Assembly (NCBI RefSeq): GCF_013364215.1
Contig: NZ_CP054923.1
Coordinates: forward strand, 3,472,001 to 3,536,000
DNA length: 64,000 nucleotides
Source of the DNA: Verrucosispora sp. NA02020
GTDB lineage: Bacteria > Actinomycetota > Actinomycetes > Mycobacteriales > Micromonosporaceae
Direction of reading: 5' to 3'
Shown piece by piece: positions 33,447 to 40,516 of this stretch; position 1 is the stretch's first letter; each line of letters opens with the position of its first letter. The notes beneath the pieces are model-generated. The model did not search any database. It had not been told where the DNA came from and saw only the letters and a list, made by a program, of their open reading frames with translations. The position numbers were made by a program, and so were the translations under genes.

Positions 33447-34406
33447 ATGAGGATCGGGTACAAGCTGGCCAGTGAGGGCTTCGGGCCGAAGGAGATCATC
33501 CGGCAGGCGGTCCGGGCCGAGGAGGTCGGGTTCGACTTCGTCGAGATGAGCGACCACTTCCACCCGTGGCTGGACGGCCAGGGCCACTCCTCGTTCACCT
33601 GGACAGTGCTCGGTGCCGTCGCCGCGCGCACCGACCGGATCGGTCTGGCCACCGGCGTGACCTGCCCGACGGTGCGCTACCACCCGGCGATCATCGCGCA
33701 GGCCGCCGCCACCCTCGCGATCATCTCGGACAACCGGTTCACGCTCGGCGTCGGTGCCGGTGAGCGACTCAACGAGCACGTCGTCGGCCAGGGGTTCCCC
33801 AGCGCACGCGGGCGGCACGAACGGCTGCGGGAGGCGCTGGACATCATCCGGCTGCTCTGGTCCGGCGGCTACCACTCGTACGAGGGCAAGCACCTGCACC
33901 TGGAGGACGCGCGGGTGTTCGACCTGCCGGACCGTCCGCCGGTCATCGCCGTCGCCGCCAGCGGGGCCGTGTCGGTGGCCATCGCCGCCGAGTTGGGTGA
34001 CGGTCTGTTCGCCACCGAGCCGGTGGCCGACCTGGTGCGGAACTACCAGCGGATGGGTGGTCAGGGGCCGCGCTACGCGGAGGTCCCGATGGCCTGGGCC
34101 ACTGACGAGGAGCAGGCGGTGCGGGCGGCCTGGGAGACCAGCCGCTGGGCGGTCACCGGCTGGAAGGTGATGAGCGAACTGCCGAACCCGGTCAACTTCG
34201 AGGCCGCCGCGCGGACCGTCACCCACGACGACATCCGCGCGCAGTTCGCCGTCGGCCCCGACCCGGAGACGTACGTCCAGGCGGTCCGCACCTACGTCGA
34301 CGCCGGCTTCGACCACATCGTGCTGCAGAACGCCGGACCGGATCCGGACGGGTTCCTCGACTTCTTCCGCGACGTCCTGGCCGAGCGCCTGCGCACCCTG
34401 GGCTGA
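33447..34406 (+). CDS. F420-dependent LLM-class oxidoreductase
   Basis: A 319-residue TIM-barrel enzyme of the luciferase-like (LLM) superfamily, close to F420-dependent glucose-6-phosphate dehydrogenase and its relatives. Seen are IGYKLASEGFGPKEIIRQAV, the MSDHFHPWLDGQGHSSFTW block that holds the cofactor-binding His, LATGVTCPTVRYHPAIIAQA and VGAGERLNEHVVG. The substrate is unknown. GGAGGTCGGGGGAG precedes the ATG at 33447; the frame is open further upstream but outside the family. F420 is standard in this group of actinomycetes. Confidence 0.87.
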   Translation: MRIGYKLASEGFGPKEIIRQAVRAEEVGFDFVEMSDHFHPWLDGQGHSSFTWTVLGAVAARTDRIGLATGVTCPTVRYHPAIIAQAAATLAIISDNRFTLGVGAGERLNEHVVGQGFPSARGRHERLREALDIIRLLWSGGYHSYEGKHLHLEDARVFDLPDRPPVIAVAASGAVSVAIAAELGDGLFATEPVADLVRNYQRMGGQGPRYAEVPMAWATDEEQAVRAAWETSRWAVTGWKVMSELPNPVNFEAAARTVTHDDIRAQFAVGPDPETYVQAVRTYVDAGFDHIVLQNAGPDPDGFLDFFRDVLAERLRTLG

Positions 34407-34604
34407 CCGCCGCAGCATCCTCGGCCGACCGTCGCACCCCCTCGACCGTCCGTCGCAGCACCACACGCCGCGTACCCGCCTCGTCGCGGGGTGTCGCGGC
34501 GCGTCGTCGTGTCCGGCTCCGGTCAGCAGGCGCGGCTAGGCTCGATCGAGCCGCCCTCGGCCACCCCGTACGCGGCACCGTCGACCACCCCACCTGGGAG
34601 AGCT

Positions 34605-35651
34605 GTGACCCTCGTCAGCGCCTACACCGCCACGTCCGCGTCCGCGCCCCTCGCGCCGGGCCAGATCCGTCGGCGGGAGGTGGGGCCGCGCGACGTGCTG
34701 ATCCAGATCGCCTGGTCGGGGATCTGCCACTCCGACATCCACACCGTGCGCGGCGACTGGGGCACCGTGCCGTATCCGCTGACCGTCGGGCACGAGATCG
34801 TCGGCGTCGTCACCGAGGTCGGTGCCGAGGTGACCCGGCACGCCGTGGGTGACCGGGTCGGGGTCGGCTGCATGGTCGACTCGTGCCGGGAGTGCGCCAA
34901 CTGCCAGGCCGGTCAGGAGCAGTACTGCCTGCGCGGGTTCACCGACACCTACAACGCCACCGACCGGGACGGCACGGTCACCCAGGGTGGTTACTCGACG
35001 CACATCGTGGTGGACGAGCACTTCGTGCTGCGGATCCCCGAGGCGATCCCGTTCGAGAAGGCAGCGCCTCTGCTCTGCGCCGGCATCACCACGTACTCGC
35101 CGCTGCGGCACTGGAAGGCCGGGCCCGGCAGCCGGGTCGCGGTGGTCGGCCTCGGCGGTCTCGGTCACATGGCGGTCCAGCTCGCCGCCGCGATGGGCGC
35201 GGAGGTGACCGTGCTGTCCCAGACGCTGAACAAGCGCGCCGACGGGCTTCGCCTCGGCGCCGCCCACTACCACGCCACGAACGACCCGGAGACCTTCACC
35301 CGGCTGCGGTACGGCTTCGACCTGATCGTCAACACGGTGAGCGCGCAGATCGACCTGGAGGACTACCTGAACCTGCTCGCCCTGGACGGCACGCTGGTCA
35401 CGGTCGGCGCGCCGCCGGAGCCGATGCCGGTCCGGATGTTCACGCTCTTCGACAACCGGCGGTCGCTGGCCGGGTCCACCATCGGCGGCATCCGGGAGAC
35501 CCAGGAGATGCTCGACCTCTGCGCCGAGCGGGGGATCGCACCCGAGGTCGAGGTCATCGACGCCGCGCAGGTCAACGATGCCTGGGAGCGGGTCCTCGCC
35601 GCCGACGTGCGCTACCGGTTCGTCATCGACATCTCCACCCTGGCGGCCTGA
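34605..35651 (+). CDS. Zinc-dependent alcohol dehydrogenase, CAD/YahK type
   Basis: A 348-residue NADP-type medium-chain dehydrogenase that interconverts aldehydes and alcohols. The catalytic zinc ligands lie in [16 protein letters not shown] and VGHEIVGVV, the structural zinc ligands in [15 protein letters not shown], and the nucleotide fold in [17 protein letters not shown]. The GTG at 34605 with GGGAGAG upstream is chosen; a TAGGCT -10-like hexamer at 34537-34542 supports a start after it. The DNA before 34600 in this frame is not family-like. Confidence 0.88.
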   Translation: MTLVSAYTATSASAPLAPGQIRRREVGPRDVLIQIAWSGICHSDIHTVRGDWGTVPYPLTVGHEIVGVVTEVGAEVTRHAVGDRVGVGCMVDSCRECANCQAGQEQYCLRGFTDTYNATDRDGTVTQGGYSTHIVVDEHFVLRIPEAIPFEKAAPLLCAGITTYSPLRHWKAGPGSRVAVVGLGGLGHMAVQLAAAMGAEVTVLSQTLNKRADGLRLGAAHYHATNDPETFTRLRYGFDLIVNTVSAQIDLEDYLNLLALDGTLVTVGAPPEPMPVRMFTLFDNRRSLAGSTIGGIRETQEMLDLCAERGIAPEVEVIDAAQVNDAWERVLAADVRYRFVIDISTLAA

Positions 35652-35758
35652 GCCGGGGAGGCCGACGCCCCTCGGCCCGCCTTTTCCCTAATTTTCGCCG
35701 CCACCTGGTTCGCTGCTCGCGGGACCGGGACGACGCAGGAGACTGCCGAAGGAGACGA

Positions 35759-36877
35759 ATGCGATACCGAATGTGGGCCGGATCGGCCCTGGCCGTACTG
35801 CTGGTGGCCGGGACCGCCGCGTGCGGCAACGGCGACACCGACGCCACCGGCCCCGGCCCGGATCCGGGCCCGGTGGCCACCAGTACGGCGAGCAGTTCCC
35901 CGTCGGCGGCGCCCGACCTCGACGCGGGGGAGGAGTTGGCCCGGGGCATCGACGTGCCGTGGGGGCTGGCGTTCCTGCCCGGCGGAGACGCGCTGGTCGC
36001 CGAGCGCAACACCGGGCGGGTCCTGCGGATCTCCCCGGGCGGCGGCACACCCGGCGAGGTCACCACGGTGCCCGGCGTGACCGCCGGTGGCGAGGGCGGA
36101 CTCCTCGGGCTCGCCGTGTCGCCGGACTTCGCCGACGACGACCTGGTCTACGCCTACTTCACCGCCGCCGACGACAACCGCATCGTGCGGTTCCGGCTCG
36201 ACGGCGGTCAGCCGGAGGTGGTGTTCTCCGGCATCCCCAAGGCCAGCTTCCACAACGGCGGACGCATCGCCTTCGGCCCCGACGGCATGCTCTACGTCGG
36301 CACCGGCGACGCCGGGGACACCGGCAGCTCCCAGGACCCGGCCAGCCCGGCCGGCAAGATCCTGCGGCTCACGCCGGAGGGCGAACCGGCACCCGGCAAC
36401 CCGACCGCCGGCTCCCCGGTCTACAGCCTGGGGCACCGCAACGTGCAGGGCCTGGCCTGGGACCCGGAGGGACGGCTCTTCGCCACCGAGTTCGGCCAGA
36501 ACGACGTCGACGAGGTCAACCTGATCGAGGCCGGACGCAACTACGGCTGGCCCGAGGTCGAGGGCGAGGGCGACACGGCGGGCGGACGCTACACCAACCC
36601 GCTGATCACCTGGTCCACCCGGGAGGCGTCGCCGTCCGGCATGGCGATCACCGGCGGGAACGCCTACGTCGCGGCGCTGCGCGGCGAGCGGCTCTGGGTC
36701 GTACCACTCGACGGTGACCGGCTCGGTGAGCCGTCCGCGCGTCTCGACGGGTACGGGCGGCTGCGCACCGTGCAGGTGGCCCCGGACGGGGCGCTCTGGG
36801 TCACCACCTCCAACACCGACGGGCGGGGCGACGTCCGCGACGGCGACGACCGGGTGCTGCGCTTCCCGGCCCGCTGA
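35759..36877 (+). CDS. PQQ-type sugar dehydrogenase lipoprotein (GdhB/YliI family)
   Basis: A 372-residue exported six-bladed propeller of the glucose/sorbosone dehydrogenase family, which oxidise aldoses outside the membrane with PQQ. The N-terminus carries a signal with a lipobox-like GTAAC, then a Ser/Pro/Ala linker. Family blocks include DVPWGLAFLPGGDALVAER, GGEGGLLGLAVSPDF, FHNGGRIAFGPDGMLYVGTG with the catalytic His, GHRNVQGLAWDP and EVNLIEAGRNYGWPE. GAAGGAG lies 5 bp before the ATG. No PQQ synthesis genes are in the window. A large hairpin follows. Confidence 0.87.
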   Translation: MRYRMWAGSALAVLLVAGTAACGNGDTDATGPGPDPGPVATSTASSSPSAAPDLDAGEELARGIDVPWGLAFLPGGDALVAERNTGRVLRISPGGGTPGEVTTVPGVTAGGEGGLLGLAVSPDFADDDLVYAYFTAADDNRIVRFRLDGGQPEVVFSGIPKASFHNGGRIAFGPDGMLYVGTGDAGDTGSSQDPASPAGKILRLTPEGEPAPGNPTAGSPVYSLGHRNVQGLAWDPEGRLFATEFGQNDVDEVNLIEAGRNYGWPEVEGEGDTAGGRYTNPLITWSTREASPSGMAITGGNAYVAALRGERLWVVPLDGDRLGEPSARLDGYGRLRTVQVAPDGALWVTTSNTDGRGDVRDGDDRVLRFPAR

Positions 36878-36886
36878 CCCGTGACC

Positions 36887-36921
36887 CGGCGGGCCGGACG
36901 GTGACACCGTCGGGCCCGCCG
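36887..36921. terminator. Strong bidirectional terminator hairpin
   Basis: Two 17-bp arms (36887-36903 and 36905-36921) pair with one mismatch around a single A: CGGCGGGCCGGACGGTG against CACCGTCGGGCCCGCCG. The hairpin sits between the converging sugar dehydrogenase (ends 36877) and pentapeptide-repeat (ends 36929) genes. Confidence 0.75.
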
Positions 36922-36928
36922 GCGGGTG

Positions 36929-38386
36929 TCAGGCCACCGCGCCGTGCAGGACCACGTGCTTCGGCGGCGTGGTGCCGAACACCACGTCACCGTGGAAGAC
37001 GGCGCGGCCCGACGGCCCGTCCAGGCTGAACGACACGCGGTCGAAGCGGCTGCCGTCGAGTCGGGTGGTGCCGTGGAACTGGGCGCCGGTGAAGTCGACG
37101 TGTCCGGCCTCGCCGCCGCGCAGGTCGAGGTCGACCAGGGTGGCGCCGCAGAGCCACAGGTGCACACCGCGCCACTGTCCCGGACCGGGCCGTAGCCGGT
37201 CGGCGAGCAACCGCTGCGCCAGCCGCCGTTCCCGCAGCAGGGCGTCCTGGCCGGCGGTACGGTGCGAGGCGTCCAGCGGGAACGGGACGGGCACCCGGAG
37301 GAAGGCGCAGAGCGCCGTGGCGACGCGTTGCCGCAGCTCGGGCCGGTCGTCGCCGAGGCGGGCCAGGATCCGCAGCCCGGCCGCGCGGACCACCGGGTCG
37401 GCATCGGCCAACTGCCGCGTGTACGGCCCGACCGAGGCGTCCGGCGTCAGGGGACCGCCTGCGGCGTCGACCGTCCAGCCGAACGGCCACTCCGACTCGC
37501 CGTCGTCGGTGCCGCCGGCCCAGTGGGCGCCGGTCAGGTCACCGCCGGGGTGGGTGAGGTGGCTCCGCCCGGCGAACCGGGCACCGGCGAAGGTGGCCCG
37601 GGCCCCGAACCGGGCGTGGTGGAACCAGGCGGGGCCGTCGAAGCGTACGTTCCGGAACGACACGTCCCCGACGAACCGCGCGCCGTCGCCACCCTCCGCC
37701 CAGTCCTGGTAATCCTCCACCAGGACCGCGACCGGCCAGTGTGGGTCGTCCTCGTTCGGCTCGTCCCACGGCGCCGGGGCGATCTCGTCCACCGTGTCCC
37801 ACGCCTCGTCCTCCTCCCACCAGGTCTCGGCGCCCCGGCCGAACCAGGCCATGCCGGCGAACACCGCGCCGGTGAAGTCCGTCCGTCCCCGGAACCGGGT
37901 CCGGCCGAAACCGGCGTCGCCGGTGACCCGCATGCCGGTGAAGGTGGCGTCGTCGGCGAAGACCGCGCGCGGGAACGACGCGTCGCGGTCGACGGTGGCG
38001 CCCTCGAAGGCGGTGGCCCCGTGGAACCGGGTGTCGGCGAACCGGACCGCCCGCAGCCGGCAGGCGCGGAAGTCGGCGTCGTGCAGCGTCGCGCCGGACA
38101 GGTCCACGCTGATCCCGTCCCAGGGCGGGGTGCGCGGGGCCGGACCGGCGCCGCGCAACCGGTCGGTGAGCAGGCGCAGCGCCGCGCGACGTTCCTCGGT
38201 GTCGACGCCGTCCGGCGCGGGTGTGTCACGCAGCCACGCGCAGATCGTGTCGGTGATCGGCTGCCGCCGCTCGGAGTCGGTCGCGCCGAGGGCGATCAGG
38301 GCCTGCGCCGCCGCGTAGCGCGCGCCGGGCGCCGTGGTGGTGAGTCGCCGCACCGCCTCGCGGTACGCCGTCGGGGTGTCGTCCAC
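36929..38386 (-). CDS. Pentapeptide-repeat protein with duplicated helical-plus-repeat module
   Basis: A 485-residue soluble protein with pentapeptide repeats of A(D/N)LXX type, e.g. VDLSGATLHDADFRACRLRA and FVGDVSFRNVRFDGPAWFHH, which fold as a right-handed square beta-helix. Two similar modules are visible: residues 1-130 and about 330-470. Each has an R-x2-A-x3-L helical region, a CA(W/F)LR segment, an LL-DRLR helix and a W-G-hydrophobic motif leading to pentapeptides (WDGISVDLSGATL, WRGVHLWLCGATL). An acidic/Trp insert (TWWEEDEAWDTVDE) interrupts the first repeat tract. The function is unknown. There is no signal peptide. Confidence 0.8.
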   Translation of the reverse strand: MDDTPTAYREAVRRLTTTAPGARYAAAQALIALGATDSERRQPITDTICAWLRDTPAPDGVDTEERRAALRLLTDRLRGAGPAPRTPPWDGISVDLSGATLHDADFRACRLRAVRFADTRFHGATAFEGATVDRDASFPRAVFADDATFTGMRVTGDAGFGRTRFRGRTDFTGAVFAGMAWFGRGAETWWEEDEAWDTVDEIAPAPWDEPNEDDPHWPVAVLVEDYQDWAEGGDGARFVGDVSFRNVRFDGPAWFHHARFGARATFAGARFAGRSHLTHPGGDLTGAHWAGGTDDGESEWPFGWTVDAAGGPLTPDASVGPYTRQLADADPVVRAAGLRILARLGDDRPELRQRVATALCAFLRVPVPFPLDASHRTAGQDALLRERRLAQRLLADRLRPGPGQWRGVHLWLCGATLVDLDLRGGEAGHVDFTGAQFHGTTRLDGSRFDRVSFSLDGPSGRAVFHGDVVFGTTPPKHVVLHGAVA

Positions 38387-38477
38387 GGCGCGAGCCTAGT
38401 ACGGCGACGCCCGTCATGATCATGGCCGATGGGCCCCGTCCGCATCCGGCCGGCGGGGCCGTCCGCTGTGGCGGCGC

Positions 38478-39338
38478 TCAGGACGTGGGAGTGGTCCGGG
38501 CCCCGGCGGTCAGGATCGCCTCGGCCAGGGCGGCCACCGTGTCGGCGGGCGCGCTCTCGCGGTGCAGCAGGACGAACTCCACCTCGCCCAGCGGCGGCAG
38601 CCGGTGCCCGGCCGGGGCCGGCACCAACCCGGGCGGGACCAGTTCGGCCGAGTGGGCCATCAGCCCGAGACCGGCACGGGTCGCCGCCACCAGCCCGCCG
38701 AGGCTGGTGCTGGTGCAGGCGAGCTGCCAGGCCCGACCCGCCGCGCCGAGCGCGTCCAGGGCCTGCGCCCGGGAGATGCTGGGCGGCGGGTACGCGACCA
38801 GGGGCACCGCTTCGTCCGGGGCGAGCCGATGGTCGGGTGCGGCCAGCCAGATCAGCCGGTCCCGCCAGACCAGCCGACCCCGCTCCTGCCCGGCGAGGCG
38901 CTTGGCGAAGACCACGTCCAACTGCTGCGCGTCGAGCCGGTGGTGCAGGGTGCCGCTCAGGTCGACGGTCAGCTCCAGGTGCACCAGCGGATGCCGGTGC
39001 CGGAAGTCGCGCAGGACCCGGGGCAGGTGGGTGGAGATCAGGTCGTCGGAGACGCCGAGCCGAAGCCGGCCGCGTACCGGCCCGGTGGCGAAGTGTCGCC
39101 GGGCCCGGTCGCCCGCGTCCAGGATGTCGCGGGCGAAGGTCACCATCGCCTCGCCGTCGACGGTGAGGCCGACGCTGTGGGTGTCCCGCACGAACAGCGG
39201 TCGCCCGGTCTCGTCCTCCAGCCGCCGCACGTGCTGACTGACCGTGGACTGGCGCAGGCCCAACCGGGCCGCCGCCCGGGTGAAGCTCAGCGCCTGTGCC
39301 ACCGCCAGGAAGCTGCGTAGCTGAACAGGGTCGTACAC
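38478..39338 (-). CDS. LysR-family transcriptional regulator
   Basis: A 286-residue LysR regulator. The helix-turn-helix is LRSFLAVAQALSFTRAAARL then GLRQSTVSQHVRRLEDETG, and the effector domain starts around residue 90 (GRLRLGVSDDLISTHLPRVL). The GTG at 39338 gives the standard N-terminus VYDPVQLRSFLAV. It is divergent from an SBF-like transporter across 135 bp with a perfect T-N11-A dyad, so it most likely controls that transporter and itself. Confidence 0.85.
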   Translation of the reverse strand: MYDPVQLRSFLAVAQALSFTRAAARLGLRQSTVSQHVRRLEDETGRPLFVRDTHSVGLTVDGEAMVTFARDILDAGDRARRHFATGPVRGRLRLGVSDDLISTHLPRVLRDFRHRHPLVHLELTVDLSGTLHHRLDAQQLDVVFAKRLAGQERGRLVWRDRLIWLAAPDHRLAPDEAVPLVAYPPPSISRAQALDALGAAGRAWQLACTSTSLGGLVAATRAGLGLMAHSAELVPPGLVPAPAGHRLPPLGEVEFVLLHRESAPADTVAALAEAILTAGARTTPTS

Positions 39339-39350
39339 CCGGGAGAAGCT

Positions 39351-39365
39351 ATCACGGTCCGTGAT
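39351..39365. promoter_or_regulatory. LysR operator-like dyad ATCACGG-T-CCGTGAT
   Basis: A perfect 15-bp palindrome containing the LysR consensus T-N11-A (T39352, A39364), placed 13 bp before the LysR start codon and 109 bp before the divergent transporter gene. A -10-like GACAAT follows toward the transporter at about 39411-39416. Confidence 0.6.
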
Positions 39366-39473
39366 GGCAGTCAGCGCGATGATCGCCTTTCCCACTGATC
39401 CATCCGGGCCGACAATGGTCGGGCAGCCGCCCCCGAGGCGGCGCAGAGCAGGAGCGACCGGAGAGGAGAGGCG

Positions 39474-40463
39474 ATGCGCTGGCCGCGTCGGCTGCCGATC
39501 GACCCGTTCATCGCGGCACTGTTCGGCACCGTGGCGCTGGCCGCCCTCCTCCCGTTGCGCGGCACGGCCGCCGAGGTGGGGCGGGTGGCGGCTGCGCTCG
39601 CGGTGGCGTTGCTCTTCTTCCTGCACGGTGCCAAGATCGCCCCGAGGGCGGCGCTCGACGGTGCCCGGCACTGGCGGCTGCACGTGGTGGTGCTGCTCGC
39701 CACGTTCGTGCTCTTCCCGCTGCTCGGGCTCGCCGCCGCGCCGCTGCGACCGGCGGTGCTGACCCCCGAGCTGTACCAGGGTCTGCTCTTCCTCTGCGCC
39801 GTGCCGTCCACGGTGCAGACCTCGATCGCGTTCACCGCCATCGCCCGGGGCAACGTGCCGGCGGCGGTCTTCACCGCCTCCTTCTCCAACATCGCCGGCA
39901 TCGCGCTCACCCCGCTGCTGGTCACCCTGCTGCTCCAGGGCTCCGGCGAGGTACGGGTCAGCGCCGGCTCGATCGGCACGGTGGTGCTGCAACTGCTGGT
40001 GCCGTTCGTGGCGGGGCAACTCTCCCGCCGCTGGACCGCCGGCTGGATCGAGCGGCACCGAGCCCTGACCGGCCGGGTCGACCGGGGCGCGATCCTGCTG
40101 GTGGTCTACTCGGCCTTCAGTGCCGGCGTGGTGGCCGGGGTCTGGGACGAGGTCTCACCCGGGCGGCTGGCCGTCCTGATCGCCGTCGTCACCGGGCTGC
40201 TCGCGCTGGTGCTCGGGCTGCTGTACGCCGGTGGCCGGGTGCTCCGCTTCGACCGGCCAGACCGGGTCACGATCCTGTTCTGCGGGGCCAAGAAGAGCCT
40301 GGCCACCGGTCTGCCGATGGCGGCCGTGCTGGTGCAGCCCGAGGCGCTCGGCCTGCTGGTGCTGCCCCTGATGATCTATCACCAGATCCAACTGGTCGTC
40401 TGTGCCGCCATCGCCCGCCGCTGGGCCGACCGGCACCCCCCAACCCCCGCCGACCGCGTGTAA
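39474..40463 (+). CDS. SBF-like (bile acid:Na+ symporter fold) transporter
   Basis: A 329-residue membrane protein with 9 or 10 hydrophobic helices, of the putative sodium-dependent transporter branch of the bile acid symporter superfamily. Family blocks are LFFLHGAKIAPRAALDG, LCAVPSTVQTSIAFTAIARG and ILFCGAKKSLATGLPMA. Substrates of this branch are poorly known. GAGAGGAGAGGCG precedes the ATG. The stop TAA lies within an interspersed repeat that starts at 40458. The divergent LysR gene is the likely regulator. Confidence 0.87.
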   Translation: MRWPRRLPIDPFIAALFGTVALAALLPLRGTAAEVGRVAAALAVALLFFLHGAKIAPRAALDGARHWRLHVVVLLATFVLFPLLGLAAAPLRPAVLTPELYQGLLFLCAVPSTVQTSIAFTAIARGNVPAAVFTASFSNIAGIALTPLLVTLLLQGSGEVRVSAGSIGTVVLQLLVPFVAGQLSRRWTAGWIERHRALTGRVDRGAILLVVYSAFSAGVVAGVWDEVSPGRLAVLIAVVTGLLALVLGLLYAGGRVLRFDRPDRVTILFCGAKKSLATGLPMAAVLVQPEALGLLVLPLMIYHQIQLVVCAAIARRWADRHPPTPADRV

Positions 40464-40515
40464 GGAAGGGCCCCCTACTAACGCCTCGTGTATAGGAAGG
40501 GTCCCCTCCTTACAC
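40458..40515. repeat. Interspersed palindromic repeat, copy 2 (convergent-gene terminator)
   Basis: A 58-bp imperfect palindrome starting GTGTAAGGAAGGGCCCCC and ending GGGTCCCCTCCTTACAC. It closely matches copy 1 at 3522-3579. It begins 3 bp before the transporter's TAA codon and ends 2 bp before the stop of the converging glucosidase gene, so it fills the gap exactly and probably serves as a shared terminator. Confidence 0.75.
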
Positions 40516-40516
40516 C

